Assembly: GCA_027065045.1 (NCBI GenBank)
Contig: JAMOOX010000058.1
Span: 1 to 46,430 of the forward strand
DNA from: Campylobacteraceae bacterium
GTDB taxonomy: Bacteria; Campylobacterota; Campylobacteria; Campylobacterales; Sulfurovaceae
DNA length: 46,430 nt
Direction: 5' to 3'
The notes beneath the pieces are model-generated. The model worked only from the letters and a program-made list of their open reading frames with translations, did not search any database and was not told where the DNA came from. Every line of letters begins with the position of its first letter. Within the stretch, counting starts at the first letter, position 1. Position numbers and translations under genes: made by a program. Shown one piece after another: positions 31,991 through 41,428 of this stretch.

Positions 31991-32449
31991 CTATTTTTTC
32001 AACTCAAAAGCAATAGCATCAAGTGCAATATTAGCTTTTTTAATAATATTTAAACACTTTGCATCTTTGATATTATGCTTTGATGAGTAGTATTCAGGAT
32101 TTGTATAGCTCATTTTAGTCTCTCCATCAAAATTTTCATAAATCAACATCTTTAGAGGTAAATCTATCCCCATAGTTTGATTACATTTCATAAGCTTTGT
32201 ACCCATATATGGATTTCCAAAGACGACTACCGTTGTATCTCTTAGAGTCATATTTATATCTTTGGCATTCTTTTTATGGTCTAAATTATAGAAATGTATC
32301 AATCCACTTTTTTTGATAATACCCTCTAATTTTGATACATTTTGGGCTACACTACCATTTAAATCTATTGTATGTATAAAACTACCTTTACCACTATTAC
32401 AACCTAATAAAAATAGAAAAGCTACCAAAACTATATATACTTTTTTCAT
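31991..32449 (-). CDS. DUF302 domain lipoprotein
   Basis: The 152-aa protein has a lipoprotein signal with lipobox LFLLGC at residues 12-17, then a DUF302 domain (VSKLEGIIKKSGLIHFYNLDH, VVVFGNPYMGTKLM, DLPLKMLIYE). It is predicted to be anchored in a membrane facing the periplasm. The function of DUF302 is not established. Its ATG overlaps the ychF stop by one base. Confidence 0.9.
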   Translation of the reverse strand: MKKVYIVLVAFLFLLGCNSGKGSFIHTIDLNGSVAQNVSKLEGIIKKSGLIHFYNLDHKKNAKDINMTLRDTTVVVFGNPYMGTKLMKCNQTMGIDLPLKMLIYENFDGETKMSYTNPEYYSSKHNIKDAKCLNIIKKANIALDAIAFELKK

Positions 32450-33552
32450 TATACATTAAACCTAAAGTGCATCACATCACCATCAGCTACTATATACTCT
32501 TTACCCTCTAGTCTATTTTTACCAGCCTCTTTTGCTCCACTCTCTCCACCATAAGTGATAAAGTCTTCATAAGCTATAACCTCTGCTCGGATAAACCCTT
32601 TTTCAAAGTCATTATGAATTACTGCTGCTGCTTTTGGTGCTGTGGTATCTTTGCCAATTGTCCAAGCCCTAACCTCTATTACTCCTGCTGTAAAATAGCT
32701 CATAAGCCCAAGTTTATCAAATCCTTTATGAATAATCTGGTCTAATCCACTCTCTTCTACTCCAAGTTCGTTTAGCATCTCCATCTTCTCTTCATCATCA
32801 AAATCCACCATATCCTCTTCTACTTTGGCACATAATTTGATAACTTCACAATCTTTTTTTGAGGCATACTCTTTGACTACTTTTACATACTCATTATCTT
32901 CACCCAATCCATCTTCATCTACATTTAGAGCATAAATTATATCTTTTGAACTAAGTAGTCTTAAATCTTTATTAATAGCTTTAAACTCTTCACTATCAAG
33001 CTTATCATACATGCTTACAGGATTACCCTCTCCAATAAACTCTAATAACTCTTCTGCTATTACTAATTGAGCTTTAGCTAATTTATCATTCCCTTTTGCC
33101 TTTTTAGATAGCATAGATACTCTCTTTTCCATAGCATCAAGGTCGGCAAATAGTAACTCTTGTTCAATAATCTCTATATCACGAATTGGGTCTATTGAGT
33201 TCTCTACATGAGTAATATTATCATCATCAAAACATCTTACAATATGTAATATAACCTCTGTCTCTTTGATATTTGATAAAAATTTATTACCAAGCCCCTC
33301 TCCCTTACTAGCACCCTTTACAAGCCCTGCTATATCTACAAAATCAAGAGTAGAGTATTGAATCTTCTTTGGATTTACAATCTTAGCTAACTCATCTAAT
33401 CTCTTATCAGGTACTGGTACAACTGCTTTATTTGGTTCTATCGTACAAAATGGATAGTTTTGACTCTCTGCATTTTGAGCCTTTGTTAGTGCATTAAATG
33501 TAGTTGATTTACCAACATTTGGTAATCCTACTAATCCTATACTTAATCCCAT
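32449..33552 (-). CDS. ychF: YchF/OLA1 family ATPase
   Basis: This 367-aa P-loop protein has GLPNVGKSTTFNALTKA at residues 9-25, DIAGLVKGASKGEGLGNKFL, and the C-terminal TGS-like part ending GDVMHFRFNV. YchF binds the ribosome and prefers ATP over GTP. A good ribosome site (AAAGGA) precedes the ATG. Confidence 0.97.
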   Translation of the reverse strand: MGLSIGLVGLPNVGKSTTFNALTKAQNAESQNYPFCTIEPNKAVVPVPDKRLDELAKIVNPKKIQYSTLDFVDIAGLVKGASKGEGLGNKFLSNIKETEVILHIVRCFDDDNITHVENSIDPIRDIEIIEQELLFADLDAMEKRVSMLSKKAKGNDKLAKAQLVIAEELLEFIGEGNPVSMYDKLDSEEFKAINKDLRLLSSKDIIYALNVDEDGLGEDNEYVKVVKEYASKKDCEVIKLCAKVEEDMVDFDDEEKMEMLNELGVEESGLDQIIHKGFDKLGLMSYFTAGVIEVRAWTIGKDTTAPKAAAVIHNDFEKGFIRAEVIAYEDFITYGGESGAKEAGKNRLEGKEYIVADGDVMHFRFNV

Positions 33553-33639
33553 TATATATATTCCTTTGATTTTTTAAATTATCAAATTTTATCTAAAAAA
33601 TAGTGAAAAGTAGGTGATTTTTATAACTTTGTATAATTG

Positions 33640-33648
33640 TGATATAAT
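33640..33648 (+). promoter_or_regulatory. Extended -10 promoter upstream of glmU
   Basis: TGA followed by TATAAT (33643-33648) gives an extended -10 box about 78 bases before the glmU ATG. The ribosome site is AGAGG shortly before 33726. Confidence 0.55.
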
Positions 33649-33725
33649 TCTATCAATATTTTGTAGGGTTAGCTTAAGCAATCCAAAAGAACAAAACAAT
33701 CTAATATATTTTTAAGAGGTTATAT

Positions 33726-35018
33726 ATGTCTATAAGTATAGTTATTCTTTCAGCTGGACAGGGGACTAGAATGAAGTCCAATACTCCTAAAGTTTTACAT
33801 AAAATATCTGGTAAGGCTATGCTCTTTTATGCTATTGAGGCAGGATTAGAGGTGTCTGATGATATTACTGTTGTATTAAATCATAAAGCTAAGTTAATTC
33901 AAGATGAGATTGATGCTCACTACTCTAATATCTCTTATCATATTCAAGATGTAGCCAATTTTCCTGGGACTGGTGGGGCTATGATGGGTATTACTCCTAA
34001 GTATGATAGAGTTGTGATATTAAATGGTGATATGCCTTTGGTTACTAAAGGTGCTATTGATAAGCTTACTTCGTCATTATCTGATATTAATATGAGCGTT
34101 ATCTCTCTTGATAATCCATCTAGTTATGGTAGAGTAGATATTGTAGATAATCAAGTCAAAGAGATAATTGAAGAGAAAGATTGTAGCGATACCCAAAAAG
34201 AGATAAATAGTGTAAATGCAGGGGTTTATGCCTTGTCTCGTGATATATTAGATAGATATATCCCTAAGCTTAATAACAATAATGCTCAAAAAGAGTATTA
34301 TCTTACAGATATTATTAAACTAGCAGTTGATGATAATTGTAGTGTTAATCCAATATTTGTAGATGAAGATGAGTTTAAAGGTGTAAATTCTAAATTGGAT
34401 TTATCTAATGCAGAGATGATAATGCAAGATAAAATCAAAACTCAACTTATGAAAGATGGTATAACTATGAGAATGCCTGATACTATTTATATAGATAGTA
34501 GGGCATCATTTGAGGGTGAAGTGATATTGGAAAATGGAGTAACTATTGAGGGGCAAACTCATATTAAGTCATCTCATATCAAGGCACATAGTGTGATAGA
34601 AGATAGTATAATTGATAACTCTTCAATTGGCCCAATGGCTAGAATTCGCCCACAAAGTAGTATTATAGATACTCATATTGGTAATTTTGTTGAGGTCAAG
34701 AAATCTACTTTAAATGGTGTAAAAGCTGGACACTTATCATATTTAGGAGATAGTGAGATTGATAGTGGTACTAATATTGGGGCAGGGGTGATTACTTGTA
34801 ATTATGATGGCAAAAATAAGTATAAAACTATTATTGGTAAAAATGTATTTATAGGTTCTGATACACAATTAGTTGCACCTATAAATATATCAGATGATGT
34901 AATGATAGGGGCAGGTAGTACTATTAATATAGATATAGCACAAGGTGAATTGGCAATATCTCGTACTCCTATCAAAAGAGTAAAAAACTTTTTTTATAAA
35001 TTTTTTGGTAAGAAGTAA
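33726..35018 (+). CDS. glmU: Bifunctional UDP-GlcNAc pyrophosphorylase / GlcN-1-P acetyltransferase
   Basis: The 430-aa protein has a nucleotidyltransferase domain with LSAGQGTRMKSNTPKVLHK (8-26) and LNGDMPLV, then a left-handed beta-helix of hexapeptide repeats (about 250-420) with SYLGDSEID, GAGVITCNYDGKNK and IGSDTQLVAP. It makes UDP-GlcNAc for peptidoglycan and lipopolysaccharide. ribF starts two bases after its stop, or overlaps if an upstream TTG is used. Confidence 0.97.
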   Translation: MSISIVILSAGQGTRMKSNTPKVLHKISGKAMLFYAIEAGLEVSDDITVVLNHKAKLIQDEIDAHYSNISYHIQDVANFPGTGGAMMGITPKYDRVVILNGDMPLVTKGAIDKLTSSLSDINMSVISLDNPSSYGRVDIVDNQVKEIIEEKDCSDTQKEINSVNAGVYALSRDILDRYIPKLNNNNAQKEYYLTDIIKLAVDDNCSVNPIFVDEDEFKGVNSKLDLSNAEMIMQDKIKTQLMKDGITMRMPDTIYIDSRASFEGEVILENGVTIEGQTHIKSSHIKAHSVIEDSIIDNSSIGPMARIRPQSSIIDTHIGNFVEVKKSTLNGVKAGHLSYLGDSEIDSGTNIGAGVITCNYDGKNKYKTIIGKNVFIGSDTQLVAPINISDDVMIGAGSTINIDIAQGELAISRTPIKRVKNFFYKFFGKK

Positions 35019-35019
35019 G

Positions 35020-35823
35020 TTGAGAGTAGATAATAATATAACTTCTATTGCTATTGGTTCGTTTGATGGTATTCATAAAGCACATCAATCACTTATATCA
35101 AAAGCTGATGCTATTGTAGTAATAGAGAGAAATTGTGGAAGTATTACAGCAGGATATAGAAGAGGAGATTTTGTAGATATTCCAATATACTTTTATCACT
35201 TTAGAACCATTTCTAATTTAAACCCATCTCAATTTATAGATAAACTTATAGAAGATTTTCCAAATTTAAAAGATATTATAGTTGGATATGATTTTGAATT
35301 TGGATATAAAAAAAGTGGAAATATATCACATCTAAGAGATATATTCAAAGGTAAAGTTACTGTAATAGGGGAGATATTTTATAATAATATATCACTACAC
35401 TCAAGAGTAATTAGAAAATCTATTAAAGATGGCAAGATAGAATTAGCTAATGGTATGTTAGGTAGATACTATGAGTGTAAAGGTAAGATAATAAAAGGAC
35501 AAGGCATTGGTTCAAAAGAGTTGGTTTCAACCATAAATATAGAAACCGATAATTACACCTTACCAAAAGATGGAGTATATGCCACAGAAATTCTAATAAA
35601 TAATATATGGTACAAATCAATTAGTTTCATAGGCAATCGCACCTCTACGGATAATAACTTTGCTATTGAAACTCATATTATAGATACAAATATAATATTA
35701 AACTCATATTATGCTACTATCAAATGGCTAAAATTTATTAGAGATAATAAAAAATTTGATAATTTAATAGAGTTAAAAGTGCAGATAGAAGAGGATATAA
35801 GAGTTGTAAAAACTATCCATTAA
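35020..35823 (+). CDS. ribF: Bifunctional riboflavin kinase / FAD synthetase
   Basis: The protein of about 267 aa has an N-terminal adenylyltransferase with IAIGSFDGIHKAHQ and VGYDFEFGYKKSGN, then a riboflavin kinase domain (LGRYYECKGKIIKGQGIGSKEL and YTLPKDGVYATEI). It makes FMN and FAD. I place the start at TTG 35020, just after glmU; another in-frame TTG at 35005 would overlap glmU. It is a little shorter than the enteric enzyme but has both domains. Confidence 0.9.
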   Translation: MRVDNNITSIAIGSFDGIHKAHQSLISKADAIVVIERNCGSITAGYRRGDFVDIPIYFYHFRTISNLNPSQFIDKLIEDFPNLKDIIVGYDFEFGYKKSGNISHLRDIFKGKVTVIGEIFYNNISLHSRVIRKSIKDGKIELANGMLGRYYECKGKIIKGQGIGSKELVSTINIETDNYTLPKDGVYATEILINNIWYKSISFIGNRTSTDNNFAIETHIIDTNIILNSYYATIKWLKFIRDNKKFDNLIELKVQIEEDIRVVKTIH

Positions 35824-35850
35824 ATATAATTTGCTAGAATTTTCTTGTAG

Positions 35851-35868
35851 GGTGGGTGATAACCCACC
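35851..35868. terminator. Inverted repeat between ribF and hemW
   Basis: GGTGGGT and ACCCACC form a perfect 7-bp stem around GATA in the short gap between convergent genes. A related repeat lies at 37962-37980. No U-run follows, so a role in termination is only possible. Confidence 0.4.
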
Positions 35869-35875
35869 AGATATA

Positions 35876-36925
35876 TTATCCCAAAATATACAAAGCCACC
35901 TCATCACTCAATAAAAAATCTCTATTATAATACACCCCATCTTCTATATATATTTTATCTCTCTCTACCAAATAATTAGCTCTTTTTATCATATCTTTAT
36001 CTAATATTTTTCTATCTACTCCAACAATACTTCTAAATCCAAGTAGCAACTTTTCCATTAAAATATCACTACTACTTAACTCCTCTATATCTCTATAATT
36101 GGGATTGGATATATATCTATCTATATTAGTTTGGGTATATAATCTTTGGTTATCTCTAAATCCAACAGCACCAGCACCTACTCCGATATAATCATCTAAT
36201 TTCCAATATCCAATATTATGTATTGATTGATAAGTGCCATAGTTTGATACTTCATACTGCTTAAATCCTCTTTTGGTTATCTCATCTCTTATAAAGTATG
36301 ATATATCTAAGCTATCTACTTTGACTTGTGGGGTATTGGCAAATTTTGTGCCATCTTCAATGGTGAGTTCATAAGCTGATATATGATTAATTGGTAGGCT
36401 AAAGGCTATATCTATATCATCTTTTAGTAGTGCTTTAGTATCTCTCTCAAATGAGTATATAATATCAAGTGAGATATTTTCAAATCCTATAATATTAGCA
36501 TTTTTAATCGCTTCTATTGCTATTTGTGGAGAGTGAGAACGATTAAGTCTTTTTAGTTTATCTTCATTGAAGCTTTGAACCCCAAAACTTATACGATTTA
36601 TACCCAATTTTTTTATACCCTCTAACCACTCATAAGAGGCAGAGTTTGGATTGGCTTCGGTAGTAATCTCACAACTATTTATTAAATATGGTTTGATTAA
36701 ATTAAATATATCTCTATAAAGAGATGGTTTAATGGTAGATGGAGTCCCACCACCTATAAAAATAGTTTTGATACTTTTATATTTAATATCTTTTAATTGA
36801 TACTCTAAATCAATATATAAAGCTTTCATATAATCTTCTCTTGTATCAAATTTATCTGTATATGAGTTGAAACTACAATAATAACATTTAGAATCACAAT
36901 ATGGAATATGGATATATAATAACAT
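35876..36925 (-). CDS. hemW: HemW-like radical SAM heme chaperone
   Basis: This 349-aa protein has the radical SAM motif CxxxCxxC (Cys10, 14, 17: CDSKCYYC), then FIGGGTPS, NPNS, RISFGVQSFN and the HemW-type region GYWKLDDYIGVGAGAVGF. Such proteins were long annotated as oxygen-independent coproporphyrinogen oxidase but act as heme chaperones. It follows the AAA ATPase gene with a two-base gap on the minus strand. Confidence 0.94.
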   Translation of the reverse strand: MLLYIHIPYCDSKCYYCSFNSYTDKFDTREDYMKALYIDLEYQLKDIKYKSIKTIFIGGGTPSTIKPSLYRDIFNLIKPYLINSCEITTEANPNSASYEWLEGIKKLGINRISFGVQSFNEDKLKRLNRSHSPQIAIEAIKNANIIGFENISLDIIYSFERDTKALLKDDIDIAFSLPINHISAYELTIEDGTKFANTPQVKVDSLDISYFIRDEITKRGFKQYEVSNYGTYQSIHNIGYWKLDDYIGVGAGAVGFRDNQRLYTQTNIDRYISNPNYRDIEELSSSDILMEKLLLGFRSIVGVDRKILDKDMIKRANYLVERDKIYIEDGVYYNRDFLLSDEVALYILG

Positions 36926-36927
36926 CT

Positions 36928-37938
36928 CTATACCAATAGATAAGCAAACTTATCCACCCATCTACTCCATATTTTACTACCCTCTACATTAATTGAGTTT
37001 AGTTCCAAATCTTTGATTAGCATAATAGCAAACTCACTTGGGATATTTAGAGAAAATTCTAAAATATTATCAATATAATCAGAATTATTTGATAGTTTAA
37101 TAGCATTTACTATTCCAATAGATAGGGCAACCATTACTTTAATATCATCACTATTTTCTATCTCTTTGATTGTCCCATTTAATATTTTATTAATATTAGG
37201 TAGAGTATTCATTACCTTTTTAAAGCTTAAATACCCCACAGCTCCATCTTCTCCCACTGCTCCACTTAGAGTCTCAAGAAGCAGATTTTTATCTATATCT
37301 TGTTTGACAATAGTATTAGCAAATTCCCAACTCCGCGGTGTAGCAAAACTTTTTTGATTAGATGAGGCATCAAAATTAAACAGCATACTATTATCATATT
37401 GTAAAAATGAGATTATAGAACTATCAATACCATTTTGATATGCCCAAGTTTTCCAATCATCAAAATCAACCTCCATCTCAAAATGAACAAACCTATTAGC
37501 AAGGGGAGGGGGCATACGATAAACTACTCCTCTATCACTTTCTCTATTACCAGCAGAAACAATACTCCACCCATCAGGCAGAGTATATTCACCAACTTTT
37601 CTATCTAATACCAATTGATAAGCAGAGGCTTGGACAGCAGGTGGAGCAGAGTTTATCTCATCTAAAAATAGTATTCCTTTGCGTTTGCTACTGCTATCAG
37701 GTAAGAAGCTTGGTTTTGCCCAAACTCCTTGATTGGTCTTGCTATCAAAAAATGGAATACCTTTTAAATCTGTTGGGTCAAGTAGAGCAAGTCTTAAATC
37801 GATAAATTCTAAATTCATATCTTTGGCTATTGATTTGACAATAGATGATTTACCAATCCCTGGAGCTCCCCATATAAATACAGGTAACCTCTCTTTGATA
37901 AGTTTTGAAACTATATTTGTAATGTTGGATGCTTTCAT
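36928..37938 (-). CDS. MoxR-type (AAA_5) ATPase
   Basis: This 336-aa ATPase has Walker A WGAPGIGKSS (about 24-33), Walker B ILFLDEINSAPPAVQASAYQL, and SAGNRESDRGVVYRMPPPLANRF (sensor and arginine finger region). Proteins of this type usually work with a VWA or metallopeptidase-like partner encoded next door. No such gene is adjacent here. It overlaps nothing but lies close to hemW. Confidence 0.9.
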   Translation of the reverse strand: MKASNITNIVSKLIKERLPVFIWGAPGIGKSSIVKSIAKDMNLEFIDLRLALLDPTDLKGIPFFDSKTNQGVWAKPSFLPDSSSKRKGILFLDEINSAPPAVQASAYQLVLDRKVGEYTLPDGWSIVSAGNRESDRGVVYRMPPPLANRFVHFEMEVDFDDWKTWAYQNGIDSSIISFLQYDNSMLFNFDASSNQKSFATPRSWEFANTIVKQDIDKNLLLETLSGAVGEDGAVGYLSFKKVMNTLPNINKILNGTIKEIENSDDIKVMVALSIGIVNAIKLSNNSDYIDNILEFSLNIPSEFAIMLIKDLELNSINVEGSKIWSRWVDKFAYLLV

Positions 37939-37961
37939 ATTTTTTATCTCTTTTTAAATAT

Positions 37962-37980
37962 TGGTGGGTGAAATCCACCA
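37962..37980. repeat. Inverted repeat before the MoxR-type ATPase
   Basis: TGGTGG and CCACCA pair around GTGAAAT in the gap between the ATPase and the DUF2130 gene. It resembles the stem at 35851-35868. Confidence 0.35.
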
Positions 37981-37994
37981 TTATATTGCTTAAT

Positions 37995-39491
37995 TTACTC
38001 AGCTAATTCTAATGCTTCAATAGGTGCAATAGCACTATCACCTGCAATCCCTTGAAGAGAGCCATACATTTCAGTAGTATTTGCCAAAACTCCATCAATA
38101 GTTTTTTGTCTTCGTTTCCAAGATGCCATTAAAGACCTCTTCTCTTTCTCCAACTCCTCTTGCATTTTGATAAATCCATCAACTATTGAAGTAATCTGCA
38201 TAGAAAACTCATTTCCAGTCATATAGTTATAGAGCAGATTCATCTTATCTCCTCTATTTTCCTCTTTTTTTACTGTTTTATGTAGTTTAATTAGTGATTC
38301 TCTAAGTAGAGATGAACTCCCCTTAAACTCATCTAAACTACATACCCAAATCCCATCAACAAACCCCATTCTTCTCATATTTTTGGGATATACAGATGTT
38401 ATAAGCACACCCAAATTGGCATTAACATTTATCATATCTTGTTTAAGCTTATCTATCCACCCATCACTCCAAGCTTTGGTATTTTTGGACTCATAACATA
38501 TAATACCACAATTTGCAATATCACGAGTATTTACCTTTTGAATACAATCAGCTCCAAATGCCCCTTTTTTGACCTCTTCTATCACATCAAAAGGGAATTG
38601 AGATGAGAGCCAAGATTCAATTTCAAGCTCTAATGCTTCGCCTTGAATTTGCATAGAACCCTGTTCTGCTTTTCTTCTAGCGTTATCTAGTTCTCTTTTA
38701 ATCTGTTCTATGCTTTCATCTTTGGCTTTTAGTTTAAGCTCATTTTCTTGCTCTAAAGTTTTTTGAATTTTTAATCTCTCTTCATAAAGTTTCTCTTCTA
38801 ATGCTATTTGAGAATCTGCTTTTAGTTTTGCTTCTAGTTCTTCTCTCTCTCTTTTTAATTTGGCTATCTCTATTTTTGAAGTATTTAGCTCTTTTATCTG
38901 TTCTGACTTTTGAGATAGTTCTTGTTGAAGTGCTAGTATAGATTCATTTTTTTCTGACAAAAACTTTTGTTGAAGCTTCTCTTTTTCTTGATTAATTAGC
39001 TTTTTAACTTCTCTCTCATTCTCCTCTTCAAATCTTTTTTGTTCAAGTTGAGTCTCTTTTCTTATCTCTTGCTCTTTTTGTTTGGCTTGTCTCAACTCCT
39101 CTTTTATCACATTCATCATATCATCATTAGCTTTTATTTTTCGCTCACTCTCTTCTTTGAAAAGTTGCTCAATTTTTTGTTTCTCTTCTTGAAGTTTTTG
39201 ATTTAAAATTTTTTGAGAATCTGCTTTGATTTTATCTTCTATCTCTAATCGCTCTCTCTTTAGCTTCTCTACCTCTGCTTTACTTCTATTTAGCTCTATC
39301 ACTTGTAATGATTTCTCTTTTAGCTCTTTTTCTAAAAGTTTTAGAGAATCATTATGCTCTTCTTGTAACTCTTTTTTGAGTTCATCTATAGTTTGTTGTT
39401 TTAATTCCTCTTCTAATTGATGATAGATGACATCATTTACATCTATTTGAGTTTTACAGTTTGGACATTTTATTGTTGTTTTATTTTGCAT
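37995..39491 (-). CDS. DUF2130 protein: zinc finger, coiled coil, PD-(D/E)XK-like domain
   Basis: The protein of about 498 aa begins with a short zinc-binding pair (CPNCK). A long coiled coil follows (about residues 30-300, very rich in Glu, Lys and Gln), then a C-terminal domain with FGADCIQKV and ICYESKNTKAW. This spacing of Asp and ExK fits a PD-(D/E)XK nuclease fold. Helical C-terminal segments follow. I start at 39491 because AGGAG lies upstream and the zinc finger then begins the protein. The ATG lies inside the end of the AAA/PD-(D/E)XK gene (11-base overlap). Confidence 0.88.
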   Translation of the reverse strand: MQNKTTIKCPNCKTQIDVNDVIYHQLEEELKQQTIDELKKELQEEHNDSLKLLEKELKEKSLQVIELNRSKAEVEKLKRERLEIEDKIKADSQKILNQKLQEEKQKIEQLFKEESERKIKANDDMMNVIKEELRQAKQKEQEIRKETQLEQKRFEEENEREVKKLINQEKEKLQQKFLSEKNESILALQQELSQKSEQIKELNTSKIEIAKLKREREELEAKLKADSQIALEEKLYEERLKIQKTLEQENELKLKAKDESIEQIKRELDNARRKAEQGSMQIQGEALELEIESWLSSQFPFDVIEEVKKGAFGADCIQKVNTRDIANCGIICYESKNTKAWSDGWIDKLKQDMINVNANLGVLITSVYPKNMRRMGFVDGIWVCSLDEFKGSSSLLRESLIKLHKTVKKEENRGDKMNLLYNYMTGNEFSMQITSIVDGFIKMQEELEKEKRSLMASWKRRQKTIDGVLANTTEMYGSLQGIAGDSAIAPIEALELAE

Positions 39492-41187
39492 TGATTTCTC
39501 CTTTATTTTGGTTAATATACCTCTCACAATAAACCAACTCCCACCCCTTATAAACCAAAATAATCTTAACAAAAGGCTTATCTACCATATTTTTAATATC
39601 TTTTATATTATATCTATCAAGTTGGGTTTTTGCCTCTTCCACTTTTTCACTTAATAGCTTATCACTATATTTAGAATTAGATATATATTTAAGTTCTATT
39701 ATAGCCCCATAAACTATCTCATCTTTAATTGGATTAAGCAGTATATCCACAAATCCTTTAGTTACCTCAAATTCTGTTTTAACCTCATAGTATGGATTTA
39801 GAGATAGATAAGCAGTTAAAAAGCCTTTTATAAATCCCTCTCCATCTATATAATCTCTAATTACAGATTGGGTTTTTTCTACTTCGTTTAGATAATGAAA
39901 TATTTCTAAATCTTTATTGAGTGCAAAATTTGCTAATAGATTATTGAATTTTTGTAGGTGGATATTAAAATCAACATCTTTAAAAGCACTATATATAAAA
40001 TCTGCTACAATCTTTTTGATAGTTTGATTTGGAATTCTTACTTTTATTTGAAATAACTCTTTTTGAATAGTTACAAACCCCAAAGCAAATAAAAAGGATA
40101 TGAAATTCTCTTTTTCAAGCATCTCAAATGCTGAAAAGTTATCTTTGATTTCAGATATTATTATCTCTTCATCTCTAATTAATTGGTTTAATAGGTCAAA
40201 GTTTCCATTTAGTTTTTTTGATGTATATACTAAATATTTGAGTTTAGAGTAGTCGGTTCGGACATTTATATCTATTAGGTTCCTTGGTTCTTCATTTTTA
40301 TATATAAATGATTTTAGGTAATATAGTATCATATCAGTATTATAGATTGTATCTTTTATATTCTCATCAAATCTATAACCATTATACCATTCATTAGTCC
40401 TTGATATAATTTTATCTTTGATACTATCAAATTTATAGTAGCTTATCATTTCATCTAATTCATCTCTACTAACTCCTACCATATTATTAAATAAATCGTC
40501 CATGGATATATTAGCACCAATATTACTGCCACTTGTTACATCAAATAGAGCTAAAGGTGATACACCTGTAAAAAACATTCTTTTGATTGGGGCATCTGTC
40601 CCAGTTGTGCCTACTTTTAGCATGGTAAAGAATTGTTTGTAAAATGCCTCTTTGGTAGTTACTAAATCTTTATAGCTATTTATATTATCTATTAGAATTT
40701 TATTTATAAAATTATCATACTCATCTATTAAAATATAAATTGGTAGTTGATTTAATGTACAATATCCAAATAGTATCTCTAATCTACCTAATGGGCTTTG
40801 AAAATCAAACTCTATTGGTAGATTATATTTTTTGATAAATTGATTGATTACAAATATAATATGTTCTTGAAAACTATTAATATAATCAGTAACATCAACT
40901 CTACTAAAATCAAATCTTATTATATGAAAACTACTTTTTAGTTTAGTTTGATTTTTATAGATATAGGTATCTTTAAATATATCATTGAAATTATCTTTAT
41001 AATATATATCATAATAGCTCTCTAATGTAGAGATTAATAGAGATTTACCAAATCTTCTTGGACGAAGAAAAAATAAAAAATCACTATTATCTTCTATCTT
41101 TTCTATAAATTTAGTCTTATCTATATAGTAGTAATCTTTTTCTCTTATTTTTTTAAAATCACTTACTCCATATGGTATTTTTTTCAT
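39481..41187 (-). CDS. AAA-like ATPase with C-terminal PD-(D/E)XK nuclease domain
   Basis: The 568-aa protein begins MKKIPYGVSDFKKI and has a P-loop RPRRFGKS (42-49), a Walker B-like ILIDEYDNF near 150, and a C-terminal nuclease-like region with GFVDILLNP and GAIIELKY (Asp, then ExK). This is the AAA-ATPase-like/DUF1703 family, found in many copies in some bacteria and without a settled function. A paralogue at 43665-45191 is broken. The gene overlaps DUF2130, so the two products may act together. Confidence 0.9.
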   Translation of the reverse strand: MKKIPYGVSDFKKIREKDYYYIDKTKFIEKIEDNSDFLFFLRPRRFGKSLLISTLESYYDIYYKDNFNDIFKDTYIYKNQTKLKSSFHIIRFDFSRVDVTDYINSFQEHIIFVINQFIKKYNLPIEFDFQSPLGRLEILFGYCTLNQLPIYILIDEYDNFINKILIDNINSYKDLVTTKEAFYKQFFTMLKVGTTGTDAPIKRMFFTGVSPLALFDVTSGSNIGANISMDDLFNNMVGVSRDELDEMISYYKFDSIKDKIISRTNEWYNGYRFDENIKDTIYNTDMILYYLKSFIYKNEEPRNLIDINVRTDYSKLKYLVYTSKKLNGNFDLLNQLIRDEEIIISEIKDNFSAFEMLEKENFISFLFALGFVTIQKELFQIKVRIPNQTIKKIVADFIYSAFKDVDFNIHLQKFNNLLANFALNKDLEIFHYLNEVEKTQSVIRDYIDGEGFIKGFLTAYLSLNPYYEVKTEFEVTKGFVDILLNPIKDEIVYGAIIELKYISNSKYSDKLLSEKVEEAKTQLDRYNIKDIKNMVDKPFVKIILVYKGWELVYCERYINQNKGEINAK

Positions 41188-41230
41188 TTATCTATCACCT
41201 CTCTATTTAAATCTATAATATTTTCTTGTG

Positions 41231-41428
41231 TTACTTTTGAGCCAACTCATCAACCATTTTAATACTATCCAAAGCATTAGTCAAAATTTTCTTGGTACTT
41301 GCCAATGGTTTAAGTCTTAAATTAGTATTTTGCTTATCAATAGTCTCATCACTTACCACCTCCATAACCTCTTTTTCAAGTTCTACTATAATTTCACCTA
41401 TTTTACTCTTAATAAACTCTATATCCAT
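41231..41428 (-). CDS. Unknown small protein, 65 aa
   Basis: This 65-aa, probably all-helical acidic protein begins MDIEFIKSKIGEIIVELEKE. Its ATG overlaps the mogA stop by one base, so it is likely translated with mogA. I do not recognise its family. No membrane segment or metal motif is visible. Confidence 0.65.
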   Translation of the reverse strand: MDIEFIKSKIGEIIVELEKEVMEVVSDETIDKQNTNLRLKPLASTKKILTNALDSIKMVDELAQK

